Source: Pelagibacterales bacterium MED-G43
Lineage (GTDB): Bacteria > Pseudomonadota > Alphaproteobacteria > Pelagibacterales > Pelagibacteraceae
Reading direction: 5' to 3'
Length of the DNA stretch: 16,168 bases
Assembly (NCBI GenBank): GCA_002457475.1
Contig: NTJK01000012.1
Location: forward strand, 1 to 16,168
The position numbers and the translations under genes are program-made. Below are positions 7,815 to 15,667 of this stretch, piece after piece. The notes under the pieces are model-generated. The model did no database searches. It saw only the letters and a list, made by a program, of their open reading frames with translations, and was not told the origin of the DNA. How positions within the stretch are numbered: the stretch's first letter is position 1; every line of letters starts with the position of its first letter.

Positions 7815-10577
7815 TTAAATTCCTTTAATCATTTTTTTACTATAATCATTTAGTCCTGTTGCATTAGAACCTTTGATCATCAAGTAATCGTTGTTAGATA
7901 TTATTCCATTTAAACTCAAATCTATATCTTCGATATTTTGCAAAATATTTCCTCTTTTATCTTTATTAAGATGCTTATAAGTGAAAATTGTTTTTTTTCC
8001 TTTAATGAATACTTTATCAATATCAGAGTTGTTAATAACTTTTGACAAATCCTTATGATATTTTATAGATTTAGAACCTAGTTCTAACATATCTCCAAGT
8101 ATTAAGAATTTCTTAAATTTTGCATTTTTGATCATGCTTAATTTTTGAATTGCATTTTTTACAGACAATGGACTGGCATTATAGCTTTCATCGATTAATT
8201 TAAATTTTTTCTTAAACCTAGAAATTGAATATTTTTTTCCTCTTCCTTCTGAAGGTTCAATGTCTTTAAATTTATTCTTAATTGCTGAAATATTTAAACC
8301 AAGTTCTTTCAAAATTGCTATTGACGATAGTATGTTAAAAATATTTAAATCCCCAATTCTTAAATTTAATTTTTGATCACCAATAATTATAAATATTTTT
8401 GATGTACTTCCTTCTTTAGTTATTTTTTTTAAGCGAATGTCTGAATTTTTATTTATACCGAAAGTTAAAATTTTAAGATTCAAAGTTTTTGCTTTTTTAG
8501 ATAGATAATTAAAAAATTTATCATCTCTATTTAGAACAATCGTTCCACCAGTTTCAATGTTTTCAATAATTTCTGACTTTGCCTTTGCTATTTCAGAAAC
8601 GTTTTTAAAATTTTCTAAATGAGCCTCACCAATATTTGTTATTACTCCAATATGTGGTCTGATTAAATGGCTCAATTTTTTTATTTCTCCAGCTTTGCTC
8701 ATACCAACTTCAAAAATTCCAAATTCATCAGAATGATTTAAGTTTGATAAACTTATTGGAACACCCAAGTGATTATTAAAAGATCTAGGAGAACAGCTTG
8801 TCTTTCCAAAAACTTTTAATAAATCATTAAGCATATTTTTCAATGATGTTTTGCCAGCGCTTCCTGTAATTGCTATAATTTTAGCTGATGAAAACTCTCT
8901 TTTTAATTTAGCAAAGTGATTCAAAAAAGAGATTACGTTTTTTGTTTTAATTATTTTTTTATTTTTTTTTTTAATAATTGAAGAGGAGACTATACAGCCA
9001 GCACCTTTTTTTATAGCATCATAAATAAATTCATTTCCATCATGGTTTTTACCTTTAATGGATAAAAAAAGATTATCTTTTTTAAGTGTTCTTGTGTCTA
9101 TTGTGAGACCATTAAAATTTACAGGTATTTCTTTTCTAAAAATTTTTTTAAATATTAGCCTATTTTCAAAATAATTTTTTTGCTTTTCATTTTTATATAA
9201 AAATTTTAAATTAATTTTCTTTACAATTTTTTTATCAGAAATCTTTAATTTTTTATTTTTATAAACTTGATGTTCTTCATGACCTTTTCCAGCGATAAGT
9301 ATAATTTCATTAGGGTCTGCATTCTGTATAGCTGTTTTAATAGCCAATGCTCTACTTCCGATATTAAAAGCTTTATTTTTTTTAATATATTTTAAAAGAT
9401 GATTTCTAATTTTTTTTGGGTCTTCATTTCTTGGATTGTCATCAGTGACATAAATCTTTTTACAATTATTATTAGCAATTTTTGCCATTATCTTTCTCTT
9501 TTTTTTATCTCTATCACCTCCACAACCAAAAACTAAATTAATACCGCTTATATAATTACTTTTTAATGACTGTAGAGTTTTCAATAAAGCGTCAGGCGTA
9601 TGAGCATAGTCTATAAAAACTTTAATATTATTTGAGAACTTTCTAACAAGTTCAAGCCTTCCATCGACATCTTTTAATTTTTTTAATGTTTTATAAATAG
9701 ATTTTTCTTTCAAACCACATAATTTTGCAGCTTTAATTGCCATAGCTAAATTTTTAATTTTAAAGTCACTTTTGTATTTAATTGAAAACTTTTTAATTTT
9801 TATAAGTTCTTCACGAATGTCTTGAAGTTTTAATTTATTTTTTTTGGCTATTTCTTTTAATATGTTAAACGGTTTAATTTTACTGTCAGAAATAATTACA
9901 GATTTTTTACTAAGTATTTCTTTAAACAATATGAGCTTTGCATTTAAATATGACTTCATTGTTTTGTGATAATCTAAATGGTCTTGACTAAAATTTGTGA
10001 AAATGCCCCCTTTAAATTTTAAGTGATGAAGTCTTTTCTGATCAAGACCGTGACTAGATGTTTCAATTATTACGTTATCGATTTTTTTCTTTTTCAAATA
10101 ATATAATTGTTTGTGAAGTGTTATTGTATCAGGAGAGGTTAAATTGCTTTTAATAATTTTATTATTAAATTTTATACCTAAAGTGCCAATTGTTGCGACA
10201 GGAATATTGTTAATTCTTAATATTTGATAAAATATATCAGCGACAGAAGTTTTACCATTAGTTCCAGTTACTGCTATAATATTTTTAGGTTTAAGATTAT
10301 AAAATTTTGAAGCTATTTTACTTAAAAAATATCTTACATCTTTAGTCTTAATTATACTTACTTTTTTATCTTTAAATTTACAACTCTTAGAACAAATAAC
10401 AACGGATGCACCTTTTTTAACCGCCTCTTTGATAAATCTTTCACCATTAAAAGCACTTCCTTTAATTGCAAAAAAAATAAAGTTTTTTTTGATTGCTTTG
10501 CTATTAGTTGAAAGGCCTGTAACGATTATATCCTTTTTATCTTTTGAGATATTTTTAATTAAATTTTTCAGCAACAT
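7815..10577 (-). CDS. murE-murF: Fused MurE-MurF ligase (meso-DAP-adding and D-Ala-D-Ala-adding)
   Basis: One uninterrupted 920-residue frame holds two complete Mur ligases. Residues 1 to about 460 are MurE: STNSKAI (24-30), ATP loop TGTNGKTS (104-111), SSHGLDQ (174-180), NFSQDHLDYH (195-204), GRLELV (306-311), DYAHTPDAL (323-331), GCGGDRDKKKR (351-361), DDNPRNE (379-385) and GKGHEEHQ (430-437). DNPR is the meso-diaminopimelate selectivity motif. Residues about 468-920 are MurF: IDTR (493-496), TGSAGKTS (571-578), NNHLGVP (601-607), ITNIGEAHLE (646-655), DESYNASP (796-803) and LGDMLELG (827-834). No Met codon lies between residues 364 and 582, so a separate ATG start for murF is excluded. The MurE half is short between residues 230 and 275. 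The gene overlaps ftsI by 23 bases and abuts mraY. An A11 tract lies at 8962-8972. Confidence 0.96.
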   Translation of the reverse strand: MLLKNLIKNISKDKKDIIVTGLSTNSKAIKKNFIFFAIKGSAFNGERFIKEAVKKGASVVICSKSCKFKDKKVSIIKTKDVRYFLSKIASKFYNLKPKNIIAVTGTNGKTSVADIFYQILRINNIPVATIGTLGIKFNNKIIKSNLTSPDTITLHKQLYYLKKKKIDNVIIETSSHGLDQKRLHHLKFKGGIFTNFSQDHLDYHKTMKSYLNAKLILFKEILSKKSVIISDSKIKPFNILKEIAKKNKLKLQDIREELIKIKKFSIKYKSDFKIKNLAMAIKAAKLCGLKEKSIYKTLKKLKDVDGRLELVRKFSNNIKVFIDYAHTPDALLKTLQSLKSNYISGINLVFGCGGDRDKKKRKIMAKIANNNCKKIYVTDDNPRNEDPKKIRNHLLKYIKKNKAFNIGSRALAIKTAIQNADPNEIILIAGKGHEEHQVYKNKKLKISDKKIVKKINLKFLYKNEKQKNYFENRLIFKKIFRKEIPVNFNGLTIDTRTLKKDNLFLSIKGKNHDGNEFIYDAIKKGAGCIVSSSIIKKKNKKIIKTKNVISFLNHFAKLKREFSSAKIIAITGSAGKTSLKNMLNDLLKVFGKTSCSPRSFNNHLGVPISLSNLNHSDEFGIFEVGMSKAGEIKKLSHLIRPHIGVITNIGEAHLENFKNVSEIAKAKSEIIENIETGGTIVLNRDDKFFNYLSKKAKTLNLKILTFGINKNSDIRLKKITKEGSTSKIFIIIGDQKLNLRIGDLNIFNILSSIAILKELGLNISAIKNKFKDIEPSEGRGKKYSISRFKKKFKLIDESYNASPLSVKNAIQKLSMIKNAKFKKFLILGDMLELGSKSIKYHKDLSKVINNSDIDKVFIKGKKTIFTYKHLNKDKRGNILQNIEDIDLSLNGIISNNDYLMIKGSNATGLNDYSKKMIKGI

Positions 10578-12276
10578 ACAGATCTGTAAACTCTTTATTA
10601 TTTATGGCTAAAATTGGTCCAATTTTTTCTATTATTTTGCCCGCCACATAAACAGCATTCCAGCCCGATGTATTGTAAGGTGCTTTTGTTTTAACGCCTC
10701 TATAATTATATATTAAATCACTATTGATCTTAGGGTTTTCCAACATAACTAATAAAGCATAATTAGGTTTAAAAGCGGGAAAAATTGAAATAAATGTATT
10801 TATTCTGTTTTTTTTATTACCATAACTTTCGGCAGTACCAGTTTTTCCACCAACATAATATCCGTCTTTATCAGCTAAACTCGCAGTACCATTTTTACTA
10901 TTAACAACTTTTCGTAAAATTATGCTTAATTTATTGCTTGTTTCATTTGAAATTATTGTTTCTGATTTTTTAATTTTTCTATCTTTAATTAAACTTGGGA
11001 TAACTAATTTACCACCATTGCTCATAGCCGCATATAAAGCTGTAGCTTGTAATGGTGTGGTTGTAATACCATGACCAAAAGAAATAGTTTCCAATTTACA
11101 TTTATCCCATTTAATTTGATGTGGCACTCCAACTTCCTCCAGTTCTATTTCTGGATTATTGGTTAATTTTGTTTTTTTTATAAATTTTTTATAATTATCT
11201 ACCCCAATTTTTTTTGCTAAAAAAACTGAACCCACGTTAGAAGATCTGACTAATATTTCTTCGACAGAAAGATTCTTTGGATGTTCTTTTATATCTGTAA
11301 TTTCATGAATTGAGCACCTAATTTTTTTTGGAATATCCTCAATAATTGTATCTGTTTCGACTAATTTATTTTCAAGCGCTAACGCTACTGTAAATGTTTT
11401 AAAAATTGAACCAAGCTCATATACTCCTTTGGTGATTTTGTTAATGAATTTTTTATCTTTTATTGTTGTTCTTTGATTAATATTAAAATTAGGTAATGAT
11501 ACTAAAGAGATAATATCGCCGTTATTCACATCCAATAATAAAGCTCCACCCCCAGTAGAATCAAAAGTTTTCATTGCCTTTTTTAATTCTTTGTTAATGA
11601 TGTATTGAACGTTGCTATCTAAAGTTAATCTTAGAGGCTTATTAATTTGTTGTTTATTTTTTAATTGTTTATCGAAATATTTTTCTAGTCCAGAAATTCC
11701 GTAATTATCATAGTCAACTTGACCTACAATATGACTAAATAAATCTCCATGTGTATACATTCTAGCTTGAAAAGGTTCAAACTTAATTGCCTTTTCTCCA
11801 AGGGCCCAAAACTTATCTTTTTCAATTTGATCTATCCTTTTCTTTAAACGAAAATATTTTTTTTGATTCAATTTGCTCTTAATTTCTTCAAAAGGAAGCT
11901 CTGGAAAGTTTAACCTTAATTTTATTAAAAAATTTTTCTTATCTTTTACTAATTTTGGGTCAACAGCAGCGTGAAAGGTATTAATATTTCTTGAAATAAT
12001 TGCACCATTTCTATCTACAATATCTCTTCTGATTAAAGAGAATTGAGAGGTTTGTTTTTCAAAGTTGAAAATATTTTTTTCATAGAGTGATATATGTGTA
12101 ATTTTAATTGAAAATATTAATACTAAACAAAAAAAGAAAAAAAATAATATGTAAATTCTATCTTGAAAATTATTTGCTTTTTTTAATTTCTTATTTTTTT
12201 TATTTGTTTCTAAATAATCCTCGAAGTAAAAACTTGTTTGATTGCTATTATTATTTTTTTTTAATTTTTTTTTCAT
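10555..12276 (-). CDS. ftsI: Septal peptidoglycan transpeptidase (penicillin-binding protein 3)
   Basis: Class B penicillin-binding protein that crosslinks septal wall in the periplasm, partner of FtsW. The 573 residues have a lysine-rich cytoplasmic tail (1-40), one transmembrane segment (about 41-59), a pedestal domain beginning with RRDIVDRNGAIISRN (83-97), and a C-terminal transpeptidase domain. All three active-site motifs are visible: SIFK with the acylated Ser290, SSN (345-347) and KTGT (478-481). The start ATG overlaps ftsL by 26 bases and the end overlaps murE-murF by 23. Its position right after ftsL is canonical and separates it from elongation PBP2. No clear Shine-Dalgarno sequence precedes it. 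Confidence 0.96.
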   Translation of the reverse strand: MKKKLKKNNNSNQTSFYFEDYLETNKKNKKLKKANNFQDRIYILFFFFFCLVLIFSIKITHISLYEKNIFNFEKQTSQFSLIRRDIVDRNGAIISRNINTFHAAVDPKLVKDKKNFLIKLRLNFPELPFEEIKSKLNQKKYFRLKKRIDQIEKDKFWALGEKAIKFEPFQARMYTHGDLFSHIVGQVDYDNYGISGLEKYFDKQLKNKQQINKPLRLTLDSNVQYIINKELKKAMKTFDSTGGGALLLDVNNGDIISLVSLPNFNINQRTTIKDKKFINKITKGVYELGSIFKTFTVALALENKLVETDTIIEDIPKKIRCSIHEITDIKEHPKNLSVEEILVRSSNVGSVFLAKKIGVDNYKKFIKKTKLTNNPEIELEEVGVPHQIKWDKCKLETISFGHGITTTPLQATALYAAMSNGGKLVIPSLIKDRKIKKSETIISNETSNKLSIILRKVVNSKNGTASLADKDGYYVGGKTGTAESYGNKKNRINTFISIFPAFKPNYALLVMLENPKINSDLIYNYRGVKTKAPYNTSGWNAVYVAGKIIEKIGPILAINNKEFTDLYVAEKFN

Positions 12277-12589
12277 CTAATTTTTTTAGATTTGTTGTTT
12301 TATTTTGAATTTTATAAAATTCAGAAATTTCGAAAAATATATTTGATAGTTTAATTGGTTTATAATTGTCAAAACCTATTAAATTCAATCTTTTCTCGAT
12401 TTCCGCAGGAGATGTTAAATAATAAAAGTCCATTTGAGCTTCGTTAATATTTTTTTTCTTTGCTAGAATTTTAGTATTCAAACTTGAAATATTTTTTTCA
12501 ATAATTCTTGTTTGATTTTTAATAGCCGAAGTTATAAGTAAAAAAATAATAAAAACTATTGTTGAAATTATAAATTTTTTTTTAAACAT
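12251..12589 (-). CDS. ftsL: Cell division protein FtsL
   Basis: Small bitopic division protein, 112 residues. It has four basic or polar residues, a transmembrane segment at about 5-23, then a periplasmic helix (about 25-55) with heptad-like spacing that could form the coiled coil with FtsB. A segment SPAEIEKRLNLIGFDNYKP (60-78) resembles the end of FtsL/DivIC-type domains. A lysine-rich tail follows. FtsL sequences are poorly conserved; the call rests on topology, size and its place between rsmH and ftsI. It overlaps rsmH by eight bases and ftsI by 26, so the three are probably translated in a coupled way. FtsL with FtsB and FtsQ activates FtsW-FtsI at the septum. Confidence 0.85.
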   Translation of the reverse strand: MFKKKFIISTIVFIIFLLITSAIKNQTRIIEKNISSLNTKILAKKKNINEAQMDFYYLTSPAEIEKRLNLIGFDNYKPIKLSNIFFEISEFYKIQNKTTNLKKLDEKKIKKK

Positions 12590-13592
12590 TTATTGCTTCC
12601 AAATCTAAATATTTTTTAAATTTTGTGATTAAATCTTTTGGATATTCAAATTTATTATTACTTCTAACTGCAAATCTTAATTTTGCCGATCTAGATCTAT
12701 TATTTTGTTCTATCTCTTTTTTAGAAGGTCTGAATATTTTATTTTTATATTCATCAAACAAGGCAGTTTCTGCAATTTTACTTTCAGGTAAATATCGTGA
12801 TGGTCGAGATTTGTTTTTAGAAAAGTTAGTAAAGTAATATTTTATAATTCTGTCTTCAAGGGAGTGAAAACTAATTACTAAAATTTTACCACCTGGTTTT
12901 AAATTTTTAGTAGCATTTACTACTCCATAAATTAATTCGGTAATTTCTTTATTTACAAAAATTCTTAAAGCTTGAAAGGTTTTGGTGCATGGGTTTATTT
13001 TTTTGGTATGAATTTTCTTTTTACTTTTTTCGATAATCTTAACTAATTCTGATGTATTCGTAATTTTTTTAACATTTCTATAAGAAACAATGTTTTTAGC
13101 TATTTTAGAAGCTTCCTTTTCATCTCCTAAAATTTTTATAATTAATTTTAAATTTCCTTCATCAAGGTTATTAATTACATCTAAAGCTGATATCTCATTA
13201 AGCCCCATTGTCATGTTTAACTTTTTATTCGATTTAAAAGAAAAACCTCTTTCAAGATCATCCAATTGAATGGATGATAAACCCAAATCAAATATGACCG
13301 CGTCGACATGATCATCTGAGATAGAGTCTAGTTGACTAAATTTAATCTGATAAAATCTGAATCTATTAGGAAAACTTTGCTCCAGTTTTTTTCCCAAGGA
13401 TAGTGTTTTTTTATCTCTATCTATTGCTTTGATATTAGTTTTTGAAAACTTTAAGATTTCTTTTGAGTAGCCTCCTCCACCAAATGTACAATCTATAAAT
13501 TTTTTATTTGTTATTGGTGAAGATATTTTTAAAACTTCATTCAGCATCACTGGAAAATGGGAGTATTCCAGTGATGTGGTTTGATTGTTCAT
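12582..13592 (-). CDS. rsmH: 16S rRNA (cytosine(1402)-N4)-methyltransferase RsmH (MraW)
   Basis: SAM-dependent methyltransferase that modifies C1402 in the decoding centre of 16S rRNA. The 336-residue protein opens with HFPVMLNEVL (12-21). The SAM-binding motif is FIDCTFGGGGYS (32-43), followed by AIDRD (56-60), FDLGLSSIQLD (101-111), the C-terminal motif ISFHSLEDRIIK (240-251) and NNRSRSAKLR (297-306). Two usually conserved spots look altered: the common LDMRM reads LNMTM (125-129) and the usual PATRTFQALRI reads PCTKTFQALRI (201-211). The ATG at 13592 is 18 bases after the ftsZ stop, the largest gap in the operon, with no evident Shine-Dalgarno sequence. In ordinary dcw clusters rsmH directly follows mraZ; here ftsZ lies between. 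Confidence 0.96.
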   Translation of the reverse strand: MNNQTTSLEYSHFPVMLNEVLKISSPITNKKFIDCTFGGGGYSKEILKFSKTNIKAIDRDKKTLSLGKKLEQSFPNRFRFYQIKFSQLDSISDDHVDAVIFDLGLSSIQLDDLERGFSFKSNKKLNMTMGLNEISALDVINNLDEGNLKLIIKILGDEKEASKIAKNIVSYRNVKKITNTSELVKIIEKSKKKIHTKKINPCTKTFQALRIFVNKEITELIYGVVNATKNLKPGGKILVISFHSLEDRIIKYYFTNFSKNKSRPSRYLPESKIAETALFDEYKNKIFRPSKKEIEQNNRSRSAKLRFAVRSNNKFEYPKDLITKFKKYLDLEAINV

Positions 13593-13610
13593 TAATATAA
13601 AATTGAAACA

Positions 13611-15113
13611 TTAAAACTTTTGTTTCCTTAAAAAGGCAGGAATTTCAAAATCTTCTTCCTCATTAATATCTTGGTCAAATAGCTGATCTGTGTCATTGTT
13701 TTTTTGACGATTATCCTCTGTTGTAATTTCATCTGTTAAATCACTTTGTTCTTCAGAAAATAATTTTGGCATAGGTTCTTCCTCATTATTTATATTTAAT
13801 GATAAATCGCTATCATTATTCACTAAGTTGTTATTTTCCATATAAGATGCACTTTCAATTGATACACCAGATGGAAAATTATTAGAAACATGGCCCATTG
13901 AAGCCGGGGCTTCTGTTGAACTTTCGCTGTCAAAAACATTATCAATATCGTTATTTAAAGGATTAGTTTGCTCTTGATCTTCATCTAATTGATAGCTTTC
14001 ATCGAGCTTTAAGGCTGTAGCTCCATCAATTGAACTTAAAGTATTATTATCTACTCTCGGATTTTGAGAAAATAAATTTTCAGAAAATCCTGTATTTCTA
14101 TTTTGAACTCTTGAAAACATATTTAAGACTGTCTTATTTTCGGTTTTGTGTCCATCAAGTGCTGTTGCAACAATAGACACCCTAATTTTCCCTGTCATAT
14201 TTTCATCTTTAATTGCACCAAATATTAATTCAGCTTCAGGATCAACTTCGGCTCTTATTTTGTTAACTGACTGATCTACTTCAAACAAAGTAAGGTCATT
14301 CCCACCTGTTATATTGATCAAAAGACCTTTTGCCCCCTGTAGTGAGTACTCGTCTATTAAGGGATTGTTCAAAGCCATTTCTGTGGCTGCCATGGCTCTA
14401 TTTTCTCCTTCTGCTTCTCCAGTTCCCATCATAGCTTTACCCGATGCGGTCATAACTGTTTCTACGTCGGCAAAATCTAAATTTATCATTCCTGGTCTCA
14501 CCATTAAATCTGTTACGCTTTGAACTCCATGTTTTAATACATTATTAGATAAATTGAATGATTGCTCAAAAGTTGTCGTTTCATTAGCAATTTTAAATAA
14601 GTTTTGATTAGGCACGACAATTACAGTATCCAAATGCTTTTTAAATTCTTCTAAACCCTCTAAAGCTCTTCTCATTCTTTTAGGGCCTTCATATGAGAAT
14701 GGTAGTGTTGTTACGCCTACAGTTAAAATATTTAGCTCTCTGGCCGCTCTTGCTATAACATGTGATGCTCCAGTGCCTGTCCCTCCGCCCATTCCTGAAG
14801 TTATAAAAACCATATTTGCGCCTTGAATATAACTTGTAATTTCATTCATTGACTCATCAGCAGCAGCTTGACCAATATCATGTTTCGCACCTGCTCCTAA
14901 ACCTTTTGTCAAATTCATACCGATTTGAATTTTTGCATCGGCTTTACTCATTTTTAAATCTTGTGCATCTGTATTTACAGCGACGAACTCAACGCCTGTC
15001 ATACCGGACTCTATCATTGCGTTAATAGCGTTTCCACCGGCACCACCAACACCTAAGACTAATATTCTAGGCTTCAACTCTTTAAGTTCTCCTCCACCGA
15101 TATTTATACTCAT
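13611..15113 (-). CDS. ftsZ: Cell division GTPase FtsZ
   Basis: Bacterial tubulin homologue that forms the division ring and guides septal wall synthesis. The 500 residues comprise an N-terminal GTPase domain with GVGGAGGNA (21-29), NTDAQ (47-51), the tubulin signature GGGTGTGA (109-116) and the T7 catalytic loop NLDFADVE (211-218). A C-terminal GTPase-activating domain runs to about 320. A long Asp/Glu/Asn/Ser-rich linker (about 325-485) follows, then the conserved tail FEIPAFLRKQ (489-498), the docking peptide for partners such as FtsA and ZipA-like proteins. The linker length resembles that of other alphaproteobacteria. The ATG overlaps the mraZ TGA by four bases, so translation is probably coupled. 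Finding ftsZ second in the cluster, rather than after ftsA at the far end, is unusual. Confidence 0.98.
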   Translation of the reverse strand: MSINIGGGELKELKPRILVLGVGGAGGNAINAMIESGMTGVEFVAVNTDAQDLKMSKADAKIQIGMNLTKGLGAGAKHDIGQAAADESMNEITSYIQGANMVFITSGMGGGTGTGASHVIARAARELNILTVGVTTLPFSYEGPKRMRRALEGLEEFKKHLDTVIVVPNQNLFKIANETTTFEQSFNLSNNVLKHGVQSVTDLMVRPGMINLDFADVETVMTASGKAMMGTGEAEGENRAMAATEMALNNPLIDEYSLQGAKGLLINITGGNDLTLFEVDQSVNKIRAEVDPEAELIFGAIKDENMTGKIRVSIVATALDGHKTENKTVLNMFSRVQNRNTGFSENLFSQNPRVDNNTLSSIDGATALKLDESYQLDEDQEQTNPLNNDIDNVFDSESSTEAPASMGHVSNNFPSGVSIESASYMENNNLVNNDSDLSLNINNEEEPMPKLFSEEQSDLTDEITTEDNRQKNNDTDQLFDQDINEEEDFEIPAFLRKQKF

Positions 15114-15574
15114 TTTATCTCTCCCTTCAGTTTAGTTTCCCATTTTAAATTAGATCTATTTTGGAAGGCTTTTTTTCTTGCAACAATTTTAAATTTCTCA
15201 AAGTTTTTAGGCTCCCAAATTTGAAATGTTTTTCCTAGACCAACAAATAAAGCAGTGTTTTTAATATTAGAATGTTTTAGTAATTTTTCTGACAAGGAAA
15301 TTCTACCTTCAGTATCAAATTGTAAATTTTCACTTTCCGATAAAATCGATGTAGCAAAAAAGTCTCTTTTTTCCTCAAACGGATTTAAAGAGTCAATTGT
15401 GTTGGAAAGTTTTTCTATTCTGTCTTGAGCGCAAGCTTCCAGAGCTGGGTGATTAAAAGATGGGTAGCTTATAAAACCATTATAACCCATTGAGTTAAGA
15501 TGAGATCTAAATGTCGAAGGCACTGAAACTCGTCCTTTCTTGTCTATTTTGTTTTCGAAACTTGATAAAAACAT
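15110..15574 (-). CDS. mraZ: Transcriptional regulator MraZ
   Basis: DNA-binding protein of the SpoVT/AbrB-like fold that forms ring-shaped oligomers and, in E. coli, represses the dcw promoter. The 154 residues hold two MraZ repeats. The first carries DKKGRVSVPSTFR (11-23), the second DTEGRISLSEKLLKH (87-101), each with the DxxGR motif. FVGLGKTFQIWEP (110-122) matches the family's second-repeat end. The ATG at 15574 is followed by FLSSFEN, a typical MraZ N-terminus. A purine stretch AAAGGA (15593-15588) lies 13 bases upstream, somewhat far for a ribosome binding site. It is the first protein gene of the operon, and TGGGN boxes upstream (15626-15650) suggest it regulates itself and everything downstream. 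Confidence 0.95.
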   Translation of the reverse strand: MFLSSFENKIDKKGRVSVPSTFRSHLNSMGYNGFISYPSFNHPALEACAQDRIEKLSNTIDSLNPFEEKRDFFATSILSESENLQFDTEGRISLSEKLLKHSNIKNTALFVGLGKTFQIWEPKNFEKFKIVARKKAFQNRSNLKWETKLKGEIK

Positions 15575-15625
15575 TTTTTTTTAAAAATCCTTTAAACTTT
15601 AATTTTTCCAATTTATCCTCCATAT

Positions 15626-15650
15626 TGGGATTATTTGGGATAGTATGGGT
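15626..15650 (+). promoter_or_regulatory. MraZ operator: three TGGGN boxes with 10-base period
   Basis: The plus strand carries TGGGA (15626-15630), TGGGA (15636-15640) and TGGGT (15646-15650), each separated by exactly five bases. E. coli MraZ is known to bind TGGGN repeats with five-base spacers in front of mraZ, so the match in sequence, spacing and place is close. The boxes overlap or flank the predicted -10 hexamer (15645-15640), which would let MraZ block RNA polymerase. They read on the strand opposite to the mraZ coding strand. Binding itself is inferred, not shown. Confidence 0.8.
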
Positions 15651-15667
15651 TTTTAATGATTAGTCAA
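15640..15667 (-). promoter_or_regulatory. Predicted sigma70-type promoter of the mraZ-ftsZ-mur operon
   Basis: On the minus strand TTGACT (15667-15662) resembles the -35 consensus at five of six positions, and TACTAT (15645-15640) resembles the -10 at four of six, with a 16-base spacer. Transcription would begin near 15633, leaving a leader of about 58 bases before the mraZ ATG. It is the only good candidate in the 146-base gap between rnpB and mraZ. Read-through from rnpB cannot be excluded, because no strong terminator separates them. Confidence 0.6.

Noticed and set aside
13611..15113. ftsZ as a recent horizontal acquisition because of its less A-rich codons and odd position
   Set aside because: FtsZ is conserved and alanine/glycine-rich in all bacteria, which alone lifts G+C; the tail and linker look alphaproteobacterial and the coupling to mraZ is seamless.
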